64,000 nucleotides of DNA from Paracoccaceae bacterium (GCA_029862205.1 JAOTXT010000001.1:1-64000), one strand, 5' to 3'. Shown: positions 1-9,642, numbered from the stretch's first letter. Notes: generated by a model from the sequence alone, not told the origin. Made by a program: numbers and translations.

Positions 1-296
1 ACCGAGATCGTCGACCGGATCACCTTTACTTTAACATCTCTCGAAATCTCGACCTCGACCTCGTCGCCCTCACCCACCTTGGTGACCTTGGCCACCACGC
101 CGCCCGCAGTCACCACTTGGTCGCCCCGGCGCAGGTTCTCGACCATCTGACGATGCTCCTTGGCGCGCTTTTGTTGCGGGCGTATCAGCAGGAAATAAAA
201 AATCACGAAGATCAGGATCAGCGGCAGCATCGAGGCCAGGAAGTTGGGCGAGGCTGCCTCAGCGCCGGCCTGGGCATAGGCATGGGTGACGAACAT
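1..296 (-). CDS. yajC: YajC, Sec translocase accessory subunit (3' end off the window)
   Basis: Single-pass inner-membrane protein of the SecDF-YajC complex that assists Sec-dependent export. About 98 codons are visible; the C-terminus lies beyond the left edge. A short N-terminal segment is followed by one hydrophobic helix (about residues 22-38) ending in the family hallmark LIRPQQKR, then the conserved GDQVVTAGG turn and an acidic, beta-rich tail. The ATG is preceded by GAAGGA at good spacing. In many bacteria yajC lies upstream of secD and secF, which would here lie off the left edge. The identification is firm because both hallmark motifs are present. Confidence 0.93.
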   Translation of the reverse strand, partial: MFVTHAYAQAGAEAASPNFLASMLPLILIFVIFYFLLIRPQQKRAKEHRQMVENLRRGDQVVTAGGVVAKVTKVGEGDEVEVEISRDVKVKVIRSTIS

Positions 297-560
297 GGCC
301 GATCCTTCTCTTCTGTCCCGCTTTTCGTTGGCCCGGTGTTAACCGGGCTCTGCGGCATATAAACGCTGGTTTTGGGCCGTGCAAGGCAGGGTTGGAAAGT
401 CACGGCGATCCCATTTCCAATGTCCCGCACCTGATGCGGGATCTCAACGAACAGTTCATAGCGGGGCGAGGTCGCGGATCGGGTCCGGGGCATTGGGATG
501 TCTGGAAATGCCGAAGCCGATCGTGCATAACCCGCCCGACCGAAACTGGAGGCTGGGCCC
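297..560. promoter_or_regulatory. Divergent intergenic region yajC/serS with one palindromic repeat
   Basis: These 264 bp separate the divergent starts of yajC and serS and should hold both promoters, but I could not assign convincing -35/-10 boxes. A palindrome (423-441, TCCCGCACCTGATGCGGGA) belongs to the same family as the repeats upstream of glnB near 50150-50216. GGAGG lies just upstream of the serS ATG. Confidence 0.5.
423..441. repeat. Palindromic repeat, family 2 (CCCGCATCAGGTGCGGG type)
   Basis: A perfect 7-bp stem (TCCCGCA / TGCGGGA) with the loop CCTGA, intergenic between yajC and serS. The centre (CTGAT or ATCAG) resembles the ATCAAG centre of the repeat at 50196-50216. Short palindromes of this form are scattered between genes in many alphaproteobacteria. 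Its function is unknown. Confidence 0.6.
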
Positions 561-1868
561 ATGCACGACATCCGCATGATCCGAGAGAACCCTGACGCAT
601 TCGACGTGATGCTGGCGCGCCGAGGCCTTTCGCCGATGGCTTCCGGGATATTGGAGATCGATGCGGCGCGGCGGGCAGCGATCACCGCGGCCGAGACGGC
701 TCAGGCCGAACGCAACGCCGCCTCGAAAGATGTTGGGAAAGCCAAGGCGGCGGGCGACGAGGCCGAGTTTGATCGCCTGCGCGCCCTGGTGGGCGAGAAA
801 AAAGACGAGATCGCCCGGCTGGAGGCTGAGGCGGAGGCCAAGGATGTGGAACTCAACGACATTCTGCTGGGCCTCCCCAACGCCCCCCTCGACACCGTGC
901 CAGACGGCGCGGGCGAGGACGACAATGTCGAGATCAGCCGCCACGGTGCCCCGCGTAACTTCGCCTTCGACGCGAAGGAACATTACGAGTTGGGCGAGGC
1001 CATGGGTTGCATGGACTTCGAGGCCGCAGCCAAATTGAGCGGCGCCCGGTTCGTGGTGCTCAAGGGCGCGCTGATCCGGCTTCACAGGGCGCTGGCGCAG
1101 TTCATGCTGGACACCCACGTGGATTTGAACGGACTGACCGAGGTCTGGACCCCGGTCCTGGTGCGCGAGGAGGCGATGATCGGCACCGGACAATTGCCGA
1201 AATTCGCCGAGGACAGCTACCAAACGACCAATGGCTGGTGGCTGATCCCGACGGCAGAGGTGACGCTGAGCAATCTCACCGCGGGCGAGATCGTCGACGA
1301 GGCCAGCCTGCCCCGGCGCATGGCCGGCTGGACCCAGTGTTTCCGCTCGGAGGCAGGTTCGGCGGGCAAGGACACCCGCGGAATGCTGCGCCAGCACCAA
1401 TTCGAGAAGGTCGAAATGGTGACGCTCTGCCGGCCCGAGGACAGCCTCGACGAGCTCGATCGCATGACGCGGTGCGCCGAGAACATCCTGGAACGGCTGG
1501 AAATCCCCTATCGCACGGTCGTGCTTTGCACCGGCGACATGGGCTTCGGCGCCCGCCGAACACATGACATTGAGGCTTGGCTACCCGGTCAGAACGCCTA
1601 TCGCGAAATCAGCTCGTGTTCGACCTGCGGCGACTTCCAGGCACGGCGGATGAATGCCCGCTTCCGGCCGGCCAAGAAGGACGGGGAAGCTGAAGCGAAG
1701 CCGGAATTCCTGCATACCCTCAACGGCTCGGGATTAGCGGTCGGGCGCAGCCTGATCGCGGTGATGGAGAACTACCAAGATCAGGATGGCAGCATCGCCA
1801 TTCCGGATGCGCTGAAACCTTACATGCGGAATGCGACCCGGATCGCACCCGATGGACGCCTCGAGTGA
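561..1868 (+). CDS. serS: Seryl-tRNA synthetase
   Basis: Class II aminoacyl-tRNA synthetase that charges tRNA-Ser with serine in the cytoplasm. At 435 aa it has the usual length. The N-terminal ~110 residues form the Ala/Glu/Lys-rich antiparallel coiled-coil arm that grips the long variable arm of tRNA-Ser. Class II motif 2 ([14 protein letters not shown], about residues 260-273) and motif 3 ([18 protein letters not shown], about 391-408) are intact. The ATG has GGAGG 9 nt upstream. The 3' end overlaps the next gene, so the two are probably co-transcribed. Confidence 0.97.
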   Translation: MHDIRMIRENPDAFDVMLARRGLSPMASGILEIDAARRAAITAAETAQAERNAASKDVGKAKAAGDEAEFDRLRALVGEKKDEIARLEAEAEAKDVELNDILLGLPNAPLDTVPDGAGEDDNVEISRHGAPRNFAFDAKEHYELGEAMGCMDFEAAAKLSGARFVVLKGALIRLHRALAQFMLDTHVDLNGLTEVWTPVLVREEAMIGTGQLPKFAEDSYQTTNGWWLIPTAEVTLSNLTAGEIVDEASLPRRMAGWTQCFRSEAGSAGKDTRGMLRQHQFEKVEMVTLCRPEDSLDELDRMTRCAENILERLEIPYRTVVLCTGDMGFGARRTHDIEAWLPGQNAYREISSCSTCGDFQARRMNARFRPAKKDGEAEAKPEFLHTLNGSGLAVGRSLIAVMENYQDQDGSIAIPDALKPYMRNATRIAPDGRLE

Positions 1869-2805
1869 TCTCGACCACAGGGCGGTGCTCGCCGCCCTAG
1901 GCAAGGCGCGGGTAGCGGAGCTCGCCGCGCTCTCAAACGGTCCGGGACTGACGCGCCTGGCCATCCATCTGGGGATGCTGGGCCTGACCGGCTGGGCGGT
2001 GCTGGCGGCCGAGGGCCTGTGGCGCCTGCCCCTGCAGGTGGCGCATGGGGTTGTCCTAGTGTTCCTCTTCACGGCACTCCACGAGTCGATCCACCGGACC
2101 GCATTCCGCAGCCCCTGGCTGAACGACCTGGTCGCGGCCGTGACCGGGTTCACCTACTTCCAGCCGCCGCTGGGCTTCCGGTATTTCCACTTCGCGCATC
2201 ACCGCTACACACAAGACCCCGAGCGCGATCCGGAACTGGGCGTCCCAAAGCCCAAGACCCGGCAGCAATACGTGATCTACCTCTCTGGCTGGTATTATTG
2301 GACCGGACAGCCCCGCAGCCTGGTCAAGACGGCGCTGGGCAGGAACCTGCCGGACTATGTGCCGCCGCGGGCGCGGGACCGGGTTATCCGCGAGGCGCGG
2401 ATTTACCTGGCGCTCTATTCGGGCGTAGCTATTGCGTCGGTAGCGGCCGGTTCGACGATTGCTCTCACGCTTTGGCTCGTCCCGGCAGTCCTCGGCCAGC
2501 CCTTCATGCGCGCTTATCTGCTGGCCGAGCACACTGGATGCCCATTGGTCCCAGACATGCTGGACAACACGCGCACGACCTTCTGCCACAGGGCGATCCG
2601 CTGGCTGGCATGGGAGATGCCTTGGCACACGGCCCATCACGCGGCGCCGACGGTCCCTTTCCACCGACTCGCGGAAATGACGCACGAGATCGAAGACGCG
2701 CTGAAGCGCACGGCCGACGGGTATTTTGCGGCCCAAAACCAGATCCTGAGCGCGATCGACGCCAAGGATCAGTCAATCATGGACGCGGCGCCCCCGGCCC
2801 CCTAA
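1852..2805 (+). CDS. Membrane fatty acid desaturase family protein
   Basis: Integral membrane di-iron enzyme of the fatty acid desaturase superfamily (317 aa). It shows the three expected His boxes: HESIH (about residues 77-81), HFAHH (113-117) and HTAHH (259-263) followed by PFH, with hydrophobic segments between them. It likely introduces a double bond or hydroxyl into a lipid chain; the substrate cannot be told from sequence. The start is uncertain: an in-frame ATG at 1831 is also possible. I favour 1852 because it overlaps serS by only 17 nt. Position between serS and surE suggests a shared transcript. Confidence 0.8.
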   Translation: MDASSDLDHRAVLAALGKARVAELAALSNGPGLTRLAIHLGMLGLTGWAVLAAEGLWRLPLQVAHGVVLVFLFTALHESIHRTAFRSPWLNDLVAAVTGFTYFQPPLGFRYFHFAHHRYTQDPERDPELGVPKPKTRQQYVIYLSGWYYWTGQPRSLVKTALGRNLPDYVPPRARDRVIREARIYLALYSGVAIASVAAGSTIALTLWLVPAVLGQPFMRAYLLAEHTGCPLVPDMLDNTRTTFCHRAIRWLAWEMPWHTAHHAAPTVPFHRLAEMTHEIEDALKRTADGYFAAQNQILSAIDAKDQSIMDAAPPAP

Positions 2806-2837
2806 GAGAGGGCGATCGAGGCAGTGGGGCAGGCATC

Positions 2838-3623
2838 ATGCGGATTCTGGTCACCAACGATGACGGCATCACGGCGCCGGGCCTGGCGCTGGCCGAGGAG
2901 ATTGCGGCCGAGCTTGCCGGCCCCGATGGCGAGGTCTGGGTCGTGGCGCCGGATTTCGAGCGTTCGGGCGTCTCGCATGCGATCTCCTACACCGCTCCGA
3001 TGCGCACGACGCAACTTGGGCCACGGCGCTATACCGTCGATGGGTTTCCCGCCGATTGCGTGCTGGTCGGCGTGAACTCGATCATGAAGGACAATCCACC
3101 GGACCTGGTCCTCTCGGGCATCAATCGCGGGCACAACGTTGCCGAGGATGTGGTCTATTCCGGCACCGCCGGCGCCGCGATGGAGGGTGGACTGAACGGG
3201 ATCCCCTCGATCGCGCTCAGCCAGTTCTACACGGTCTCCGAGGATGCTCCCGCCGATATCTGGGACCCGGCGAGGGCTTTTGCGCTTCAGAGCATCCGCG
3301 CCGTGCTCAAGATGCCGTTCACGGAGCGGGCCTTCTATTCGATCAACTTCCCCGCGGTCCAGCCCGAGGCAGTCAAGGGCACCACCGTTTGCCCGCAAGG
3401 CATCCGGGCGGACGCGACCTTCGAGGTGGTGCCCTATCGAGCGCCAAACGGTCGCGATTTTCTGTTTACGCGGCACAAGATCGCCAACCAATCGGCGCCC
3501 GAGGGGACGGACGCCCGGCTCTGCCTGGATGGCTGGGTCACGATCACCCCGCTTCGGCCCCAACTGACCGCCGAGGACTTGATGGATGAAGCCCGCGCCG
3601 CGCTCGACGAAAGCCTTTGCTGA
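2838..3623 (+). CDS. surE: 5'-nucleotidase SurE
   Basis: Metal-dependent nucleoside 5'-monophosphate phosphatase of the SurE family, cytoplasmic, linked in other bacteria to stationary-phase survival. The 261-aa product begins MRILVTNDDG, where TNDDG holds the acidic metal ligands, and contains the family segments DFERSGVSHAIS, LVLSGINRGHN and VYSGTAGAAMEG. Length is normal. It is followed by pcm and an nlpD-like gene, the classic surE-pcm-nlpD order. An upstream in-frame extension starting near 2019 is the shadow of the desaturase gene and was not used. Confidence 0.97.
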   Translation: MRILVTNDDGITAPGLALAEEIAAELAGPDGEVWVVAPDFERSGVSHAISYTAPMRTTQLGPRRYTVDGFPADCVLVGVNSIMKDNPPDLVLSGINRGHNVAEDVVYSGTAGAAMEGGLNGIPSIALSQFYTVSEDAPADIWDPARAFALQSIRAVLKMPFTERAFYSINFPAVQPEAVKGTTVCPQGIRADATFEVVPYRAPNGRDFLFTRHKIANQSAPEGTDARLCLDGWVTITPLRPQLTAEDLMDEARAALDESLC

Positions 3624-3676
3624 CAGCGCTCTGCGAAGCGACTAGTCTCGCGACCAGAAGGCCGGAGACCGACGCG

Positions 3677-4330
3677 ATGCAGCCCACCACCCGTGACGAA
3701 AAACTGATGCAGCTGATGCTCACGCTGCGCCAAAGCGTCAGCGATCAGGCGGTGCTTGAAGCCATCGAGAAGACCCCGCGCGAGAACTTCGTCGAGCGCG
3801 CGTTCAAGGACCGCGCCTTCGAGGACCGGGCGCTGCCGATTTCGTGCGGCCAGACGATTTCGCAGCCGGCGATCGTCGGCATCATGATCCAGGCGCTGGA
3901 GGTGACCCCGCGCTGCAAGGTGTTGGAGGTTGGTGCCGGATCGGGTTACGTCTGCGCGATCCTGGCCCGACTCGCGCGGCGGGTCTACGGGATCGAACGC
4001 CACCGCGACTTGGCGTTAGAGGCGCGCGAGCGGATTGCCGAGCTGGAGCTGGCCAATGTCTCGATACGTGCCGGGGATGGCACCCGAGGATGGCCCGAAC
4101 AGGCACCGTTCGACCGGATTCTGATCTCGGCGGCGGCGGACGACACGCCTACCACACTGTTGGAACAGTTGCGTCCCGGTGGCATAATGGTATTGCCTGT
4201 CGGTCAGACCGACGAGGTCCAGCAATTGATAAAGATCGAGAAGACCGAAAACGGTCCGAAATACAGCGAACTCTGTGACGTGCTGTTCGTGCCCCTGGTC
4301 GAGGGGCTGCCCGACGATGATGGGATATGA
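3677..4330 (+). CDS. pcm: Protein-L-isoaspartate O-methyltransferase
   Basis: SAM-dependent carboxyl methyltransferase that repairs isoaspartyl residues in aged proteins. It shows the family's LPISCGQTISQP segment (about residues 55-66), the SAM-binding motif VLEVGAGSGYVCAIL (about 83-97) and the late motif LRPGGIMVLPVG. The product is 217 aa, normal for the family. A TTG at 3617 would add 20 residues and overlap surE; the ATG at 3677 with GGAG about 9 nt upstream is the better start. Lies between surE and nlpD, the usual neighbours. Confidence 0.95.
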   Translation: MQPTTRDEKLMQLMLTLRQSVSDQAVLEAIEKTPRENFVERAFKDRAFEDRALPISCGQTISQPAIVGIMIQALEVTPRCKVLEVGAGSGYVCAILARLARRVYGIERHRDLALEARERIAELELANVSIRAGDGTRGWPEQAPFDRILISAAADDTPTTLLEQLRPGGIMVLPVGQTDEVQQLIKIEKTENGPKYSELCDVLFVPLVEGLPDDDGI

Positions 4331-4370
4331 TCGGGCGCATGTCCAGGCCGGCGAGACGAGGCAGGAAGCA

Positions 4371-5741
4371 ATGAACATGAAAATCCGAATTATCGTCACC
4401 GTTGCGGTAGCGCTGGCGCTGAGCGCCTGCGCAACCGATGAGCCCGACGGCCCGCCGACGGTCGAGATCAAGGGCTCGGACCCTGCGGCCAGCGCGTCCG
4501 CAGCCGCGCCAGCGGACGACGGCTCGCTCGGCACACCGCCGGTGGGCAGCGCACCGGACAGTACCGGAATCGTCACATACGAGGGCTATCAGGCCGCCGT
4601 CGCGCGCGATGGCGACACGGTCGCCAGCGTGGCCGAGCGGGTTGGCCTCTCTAGCTCCGAACTCGGCGCCTATAACGGGCTCGCCCCGGCCCATACCCTG
4701 CGCTCGGGCGATGAATTGGTGCTGCCGCCAAAGCCTGGCGGATACGACACCGGCGTGACCGGCGGCCAACAGATCGCGCTTGCGGATACCGGAGTGCAAA
4801 CCGCGCCGATCGAGGGGGCGCCAAGTGCCGTGCCGGGCGCCACCGATCAGGCGCCCGCGGCATCGTGGAGCCCCGATCTGGCCGCGGCGGCGATCGACCG
4901 CTCGGCACAGCCGACCGGCCTCGATGAAAACGGCAACCTGGCGCTGCCGCCCAGCAATGCCGAGCCGCTGCCGCCCTCGCCCCAGGCGCCCGGCCAACTT
5001 CAGTCACCGCAATTGCGCCAGTATCAGACCCCGCGGGGCCAGCCGTCCGGGCAATTGGCGTTGGCGACCCCAGTCGAGCAGCCAGCCGCCGAGACAGCCG
5101 CGACAGCGCCGCTCGAGCCGGTCACTGAGCTTGGCACCGAGCCCGAACCACAGCCGGCCGAGGGCCAGTTGCCGCTGGATGTGACGCCAACCGAGGAACC
5201 GGACACCACGAAAGCTCCGGTGACGCCCACGCCGCGTCCAGTCGAGACCATCACAACGCCGTCCGAGCAAGTGGTCGAACCCGAGCCGCAACCCGCGGCC
5301 CAGCCGGAGCCAGAGCCTCAGCCACAATCTGAGCCCGAGCCCGAACAGCAGGTCGCGTCCGCGCCCGCTACATCCGGCGCGTTCCGGCTGATGCGCCCGG
5401 TTTCCGGACCCATCGTCAAGCGCTTCGGCCAGGGTGGCGGCCGTGGCAGCAGCGATGGAATCGATTTTGCTTCGCCCGCTGGCGCGCCCGTATTGGCGGC
5501 CGCCGGCGGCGAGGTTGCCCTAGTCAGCCAATCGCTTGGGGGGCTCGGCACAATCGTGTTGGTTCGCCATCAGGACGACTATCTGACGGTCTATGGCAGG
5601 ATCGAGAAGGTGACAGTCGGCAAGGGCGACCTGGTGTCGTCGGGCCAGAAGATCGGCGTGGTCTCGCCCTCGCCCAAGCCACGGATGCATTTCGAGCTGC
5701 GCCGGGGCGCCGAGGGGCTGGATCCGGAGACGTTCTTCTGA
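4371..5741 (+). CDS. nlpD: NlpD-like lipoprotein: LysM plus degenerate LytM (M23) domain
   Basis: Predicted outer-membrane lipoprotein of the NlpD/EnvC type that would activate cell-wall amidases during division. The 456-aa product has a signal peptide ending in the lipobox LSAC (Cys at about residue 20), a LysM domain (about residues 68-120), a long Pro/Glu/Gln-rich linker and a C-terminal M23 domain (about 340-456). The M23 metal and catalytic positions are lost: the HxGxD region reads SSDGIDF, the YAHL His is missing (YGRI), and HxHFE reads RMHFE. The domain is therefore probably a non-enzymatic activator, like E. coli NlpD. The ATG at 4371 directly precedes a positively charged signal peptide. 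Genetic context surE-pcm-nlpD supports the call. Confidence 0.88.
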   Translation: MNMKIRIIVTVAVALALSACATDEPDGPPTVEIKGSDPAASASAAAPADDGSLGTPPVGSAPDSTGIVTYEGYQAAVARDGDTVASVAERVGLSSSELGAYNGLAPAHTLRSGDELVLPPKPGGYDTGVTGGQQIALADTGVQTAPIEGAPSAVPGATDQAPAASWSPDLAAAAIDRSAQPTGLDENGNLALPPSNAEPLPPSPQAPGQLQSPQLRQYQTPRGQPSGQLALATPVEQPAAETAATAPLEPVTELGTEPEPQPAEGQLPLDVTPTEEPDTTKAPVTPTPRPVETITTPSEQVVEPEPQPAAQPEPEPQPQSEPEPEQQVASAPATSGAFRLMRPVSGPIVKRFGQGGGRGSSDGIDFASPAGAPVLAAAGGEVALVSQSLGGLGTIVLVRHQDDYLTVYGRIEKVTVGKGDLVSSGQKIGVVSPSPKPRMHFELRRGAEGLDPETFF

Positions 5742-5766
5742 CGCGCAGCCGGATGAGTGAGGCAAT

Positions 5767-5789
5767 GGTGCGCAAAATGCGCACCCTAC
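5767..5789. repeat. GTAGGG-tailed palindrome, copy 1, in a convergent gap
   Basis: The hairpin GGTGCGCAAAATGCGCACC (5767-5785) is followed by CTAC, so the reverse strand reads GTAGGGTGCGC. It fills the 54-bp gap between convergent nlpD and the DUF815 gene and could also act as a bidirectional terminator. It shares the GTAGGG end plus self-complementary core with copies at 12519, 15731, 61158 and 61192. Confidence 0.7.
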
Positions 5790-5795
5790 GGGGGG

Positions 5796-6659
5796 TCAGA
5801 GTTCGATCCTGATCCCCTCGCGGCCTGCGAGGTCTTGCACGTATTGCCAGGCGACGCGGCCCGACATGGCGCCGCGGGTCTGGCGCCATTCGATCGCCTC
5901 GGCGCGCAAGCGCTCATCGTCGATTGCGATGCCAAAGTGATCGCAATATCCCCGGATCATCCGCAGGTATTCGTTCTGGTCACAGGGGTGGAAGCCAAGC
6001 CAGAGCCCGAACCGGTCGGACAGCGAGACCTTTTCCTCGGTCGCCTCGGACGGGTTGATCGCGGTCGAGCGTTCGTTCTCGATCATGTCGCGCGGCATCA
6101 GGTGGCGGCGGTTCGAGGTGGCGTAGAAGAGCACATTCTCCGGCCGTCCCGCGATTCCGCCATCCAAGACGGCTTTCAGCGACTTGTAATGGCTGTCCTC
6201 CTTATCGAAGGAGAGGTCGTCGCAGAAGACCAGGAAACGCCATTCCGAGCTCCTGAGCAAATCCAGCAGCCGCCCGATGCTGGGAATGTCCTCGCGATGG
6301 ATCTCGATCAGGATCAGCTTGCCGGTCTCGGCATTGGCCGAAGCATAGGCCGCCTTGACCAGCGAGGATTTTCCCATCCCGCGGGCACCCCAGAGTAGCG
6401 CATTGTTGGCCGGGAGTCCGCACGCGAAGCGCAGCGTGTTTTCCATGAGTGTATCGCGCGAGCGGTCGATGCCAACCAGCAGCGACAGATCGACCCGATG
6501 GACCTTGGCGACCGGCACCAGCCGGTCCGGGTCGGCGGACCAAAGATAAGCCTCTGCTTTGGCGAAATCCGGCAGGTTGGCGCCCGGCGGGCTGATCCGC
6601 TCGAGCGCCGCCGCGATCCGTTTGAGCGCCTCGACCTGATCATCGGCCGGTGGGCTCAT
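5796..6659 (-). CDS. DUF815 family AAA-type ATPase
   Basis: Cytoplasmic P-loop ATPase of the DUF815 family (287 aa); biological role not established. It has a Walker A GARGMGKSS (about residues 91-99), a Walker B-like LVFCDDLSFD (about 143-152), and the sensor-like segment VLFYATSNRRHLMPRD. The start at 6659 gives an ATGA overlap with the tatC stop, so it is translationally coupled to tatABC. A longer upstream reading frame is the shadow of tatC. The link to Tat export is positional only. Confidence 0.85.
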   Translation of the reverse strand: MSPPADDQVEALKRIAAALERISPPGANLPDFAKAEAYLWSADPDRLVPVAKVHRVDLSLLVGIDRSRDTLMENTLRFACGLPANNALLWGARGMGKSSLVKAAYASANAETGKLILIEIHREDIPSIGRLLDLLRSSEWRFLVFCDDLSFDKEDSHYKSLKAVLDGGIAGRPENVLFYATSNRRHLMPRDMIENERSTAINPSEATEEKVSLSDRFGLWLGFHPCDQNEYLRMIRGYCDHFGIAIDDERLRAEAIEWRQTRGAMSGRVAWQYVQDLAGREGIRIEL

Positions 6660-7516
6660 CGGCTGGTCTCCGGCGTCTCGTCCGGATTGTCCTCGAAGTC
6701 TTCCTCGAAGTCGTCGTCGTCGAAATAGCCCTCGGCTCGCAGCTTTTCCTCGCGTTTTTTCTCGACCGATTTGACCAGCCAAATCGAGACCTCGTAGAGC
6801 GAGAAGATCACCACAAATAGCAGCAACATGCTGAAAACATCGGGCGGGGTGAACAGCGCGGCGACGACCAAAAGCCCGACGACCGCGTATTTTCGGTAAT
6901 CGATCAGCCCCTGGGAATTCACAAGCCCGGCCTTGCCCATCAGAGTCAGCGCGACCGGCAGCTGGAAACAGATCCCAAAGGCCAGGACAAACTTCATCGT
7001 CAGGCTCAGATACTCGTCAACCGCCGGCAGTAATTCGATCGAGATCTCGGACGATCCTTCGCCCGCCTGCTTGGCGAAACCAATAAAGAAGTCGAGCGCC
7101 AGGGGAATTGCCGCGTAGTAGGCGAACGCAGCCCCGATCAGAAATAGAACCGGGCTGGCAATCAGGAATGGCAGCAACGCCTTCTGCTCTGACTTATAGA
7201 GACCGGGCGCAACAAACCGCCAAAGCTGACTAGCGATGATTGGGAAGGACAGGAAGAAACCACCGAAAAGCGAAACCGAGATATAGGTAAAGAAGACCTT
7301 GTGGGCACCGGTGAAGATCAACGTCGGATCCATGCCACGGTCGATCATCGCGTCCTTCATCGGCAAGGCCAAGAACTCGAAGATCGATTCGGCAACCGCA
7401 AAGCAGATCATCATCATTATGACGAAAGCGAGCAGCGATCTGATCAGCCGGCTGCGCAGCTCGGTCAAATGTTCGATCAGCGGCGCGGAGCTGTCCTCGA
7501 TATGCTTCTCGCTCAT
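6656..7516 (-). CDS. tatC: Sec-independent translocase subunit TatC
   Basis: Core receptor of the twin-arginine translocase; with TatB it binds the RR signal peptide of folded exported proteins. The 286-aa product has six predicted hydrophobic helices. The first cytoplasmic segment contains the conserved [16 protein letters not shown] charged C-terminal tail rich in Asp/Glu follows the last helix. The start overlaps the tatB stop by ATGA, and its own stop overlaps the DUF815 start the same way. Length is slightly above the E. coli protein because of the acidic tail. Confidence 0.97.
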   Translation of the reverse strand: MSEKHIEDSSAPLIEHLTELRSRLIRSLLAFVIMMMICFAVAESIFEFLALPMKDAMIDRGMDPTLIFTGAHKVFFTYISVSLFGGFFLSFPIIASQLWRFVAPGLYKSEQKALLPFLIASPVLFLIGAAFAYYAAIPLALDFFIGFAKQAGEGSSEISIELLPAVDEYLSLTMKFVLAFGICFQLPVALTLMGKAGLVNSQGLIDYRKYAVVGLLVVAALFTPPDVFSMLLLFVVIFSLYEVSIWLVKSVEKKREEKLRAEGYFDDDDFEEDFEDNPDETPETSR

Positions 7517-7947
7517 GCGCCGGAAGCCTTTTGGGCGGGCGTTTCGGCGGGCTCGTCCGCGGAAGGCTCGGCGGTCTCGGGTGCCTCAGCCTCGGCCTCT
7601 GGCACGGACGCCGTTTCCTTGGAGGCATCGGACTTCGGATCGGTCATCGGATTGACCGTTTTCTTGGTCTTCGACGAGCCCTCCAGGAAGGACTGCCCCA
7701 TCTCGCGCTGCATTTTGTATTGCTCTTGGCGAAGGTCATCCAGACTGTCCTTGACGTCCTTCAGCTCCTCCAAATCGGCCTGGCGCGCTGCCTCGTCCAT
7801 CGAGCGCTGGAACTCGCGCGCAACACTCTTCGCCCGCCCGGCATATTGTCCGAGCGTGCGCAGCATCTTTGGCAAATCCTTGGGTCCGACGACGATCAGG
7901 GCCACGACCCCGATGATCAGTATCTCGGACCATCCCAGGTCCAGCAT
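7513..7947 (-). CDS. tatB: Sec-independent translocase subunit TatB
   Basis: Inner-membrane TatB, partner of TatC in RR-signal recognition. The protein begins [20 protein letters not shown] with the hinge [10 protein letters not shown], followed by an amphipathic and coiled helix ([24 protein letters not shown]) and a Pro/Glu/Ala-rich tail; 144 aa. The ATG at 7947 has GGGGTG just upstream and fits family N-termini better than a GTG at 7956. It overlaps tatC by 4 nt, so the two are probably coupled. Confidence 0.95.
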   Translation of the reverse strand: MLDLGWSEILIIGVVALIVVGPKDLPKMLRTLGQYAGRAKSVAREFQRSMDEAARQADLEELKDVKDSLDDLRQEQYKMQREMGQSFLEGSSKTKKTVNPMTDPKSDASKETASVPEAEAEAPETAEPSADEPAETPAQKASGA

Positions 7948-7971
7948 CCGTGGCACCCCTACAGGGCCGGG

Positions 7972-8205
7972 TTAACCGGTCTTTTCTTCTTCTTCTTCTT
8001 TCTTCGGGGTCACGTCGATGGTCTCGCCCGAGGCCTGTTCCAATTTCTCGGACTCGTCCTCCAGCTCTTCCTTCATGCCCTTCTTGAAGCTCTTGATGCC
8101 CTTGGCGACATCGCCCATGAGCTGCGGGATCTTGCCCCGCCCGAAGAGCAACAGCACGACCACCAAGATGATGATCAGGCCCAGCGGGCCGATATTGTTG
8201 AACAT
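7972..8205 (-). CDS. tatA: Sec-independent translocase subunit TatA
   Basis: Pore-forming component of the Tat system. The 77-aa product has one N-terminal helix ([18 protein letters not shown]), the Gly-Lys-Pro/Ile hinge (GRGKIPQ), the amphipathic helix segment [15 protein letters not shown] typical of TatA (FKKGM), then a charged tail ending in poly-Glu. GGGAG precedes the ATG at 8205. A GTG at 8223 in frame is less likely. First gene of tatA-tatB-tatC-DUF815. Confidence 0.95.
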   Translation of the reverse strand: MFNNIGPLGLIIILVVVLLLFGRGKIPQLMGDVAKGIKSFKKGMKEELEDESEKLEQASGETIDVTPKKEEEEEKTG

Positions 8206-8370
8206 TCGAACACTCCCGTTCACCGCCCCGAACCACCGCCCGGGGCCTTTTCTCGCCCTGACATATTGGATTGGCGCGCCGTGTTAAAGGCTATTCAGCC
8301 CGATTCCACGGATTTCTTCCCTAGGTTTAGACCCTATTAAGCTGCCATTCAGCTTGCGCCCGGCGCCCGG

Positions 8371-9543
8371 TCATTCCGCGGCATAGGGCGACGCGACTCG
8401 GGTCTGCTTGATGCAGGGAAAGACGAAACAGCGGTCGCGCCGCAGGCTCAACCAGGCCCGCGTGCCGGGCTCCGGCAGCCAGGCATAGGGAACGCTGGCA
8501 CGCAGGATCGAGCCGTCGTGATCCATCTCGACCTCGATCAGGCTGGAGGCGCCGACGAAGCGCGAGCGCAGGATGCGGCCGCGCGCGGGCATCCCGTGTT
8601 CCACGGTTTCCTCGGGCGCGCCTACGTCATCCGGATCGATCCGCAGATGCTGCGGACGGATTACGATCTCCACGTCCGCCCCGTCCACCAGTTTCGGCGT
8701 CAGGAACCGACCGAATGGCGTGTCGGTCTGGCGGTCCTGAACTACGCCGTGGATCAGGTTCAAATCCGAGAAAAACGCCGCGGCGCGGCGGTCAACCGGA
8801 TAGTTGTAGACATGATAGGGCGCGCCCACCTGGACAATGCGGCCCTCTCGCATCAGCGCGATCTTGTCCGACATGCGCATCGCCTCGTCCGGATCGTGGG
8901 TCACCAGCAGAACCCCTGCCCCTTCCTCCTTCAGGATCGACAGTGTGTGGTCGCGCACCTCGTCGCGCAGCCGGTTGTCGAGCCCGGAGAAGGGCTCGTC
9001 CATAAGCATGACCCGGGGTTTTGGCGCCAGGGCACGGGCCAGGGCGACGCGTTGCTGCTCGCCACCCGAGAGCTGATGGGGAAATTTCGAACCATAGGCC
9101 CCGAGTCCCACCCGCGCGAGGTATTCGCCCACCAGCGCCTTGCGCTCGCGCGGCGCGGTGGTGCGGCGCAGGCCGAAGGCAACATTCTCGGCGACCGTCA
9201 AATGCGGAAACAGCGCGAAATCCTGAAAAATCAGCCCGATCGAGCGGCTCTCCGGCGGCTCGTGCATCCCGGGTTTGGACACCAGGCGTCCGTCGACCAG
9301 AACCCGCCCGGCACGTTGGCGCTCGACGCCCGCCGCAACGCGCAGGGTCGTGGTCTTGCCGCAACCAGACGGGCCGAGCAGGCAAACGATTTCGCCTGCG
9401 CCCACATCGAGGTCCAGTTCGCTGACTGCCGGGACACCGTCGAACTCGACGGTTATCCCCTCGAGTGACAAGCGCGGTGCTGCCACGGCCTTTGCCACCT
9501 CGGCCGGTACCTCGCGTTTCCGATCGATCTCGGCACTCGTCAA
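8371..9543 (-). CDS. ABC transporter ATP-binding protein, Fe(3+)/polyamine/sulfate class
   Basis: Cytoplasmic ATPase subunit of an uptake ABC transporter of the FbpC/PotA-like class. The 390-aa product has Walker A GPSGCGKTT (about residues 58-66), a Q-loop (IFQDFALFPHLTV), signature LSGGEQQR, Walker B VMLMDEP and switch His (LLVTHDPDEAMRM). A C-terminal TOBE-like region spans roughly 290-380. No permease or binding protein gene adjoins it, so its partner is elsewhere. The reading frame opens with TTG at 9543; a GTG about 15 codons further in is an alternative. Substrate cannot be fixed; iron is a guess from overall resemblance. Confidence 0.85.
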   Translation of the reverse strand: MTSAEIDRKREVPAEVAKAVAAPRLSLEGITVEFDGVPAVSELDLDVGAGEIVCLLGPSGCGKTTTLRVAAGVERQRAGRVLVDGRLVSKPGMHEPPESRSIGLIFQDFALFPHLTVAENVAFGLRRTTAPRERKALVGEYLARVGLGAYGSKFPHQLSGGEQQRVALARALAPKPRVMLMDEPFSGLDNRLRDEVRDHTLSILKEEGAGVLLVTHDPDEAMRMSDKIALMREGRIVQVGAPYHVYNYPVDRRAAAFFSDLNLIHGVVQDRQTDTPFGRFLTPKLVDGADVEIVIRPQHLRIDPDDVGAPEETVEHGMPARGRILRSRFVGASSLIEVEMDHDGSILRASVPYAWLPEPGTRAWLSLRRDRCFVFPCIKQTRVASPYAAE

Positions 9544-9642
9544 CGAGACAATCCCTAGTGTTTCAGTCGGTTTCGCAGATTAGGTAGCAAGCGCACCCAT
9601 ATGTGACAAGGCTTTGCCAAGCAATCAGACCTGACCATTCGA

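Noticed and set aside
456-1565. 369-aa minus-strand open frame
   Set aside because: Antisense to serS; low-complexity translation.
1016-1567. Short plus-strand frame within serS
   Set aside because: Alternate frame of serS; Arg/Gly-rich with no motif.
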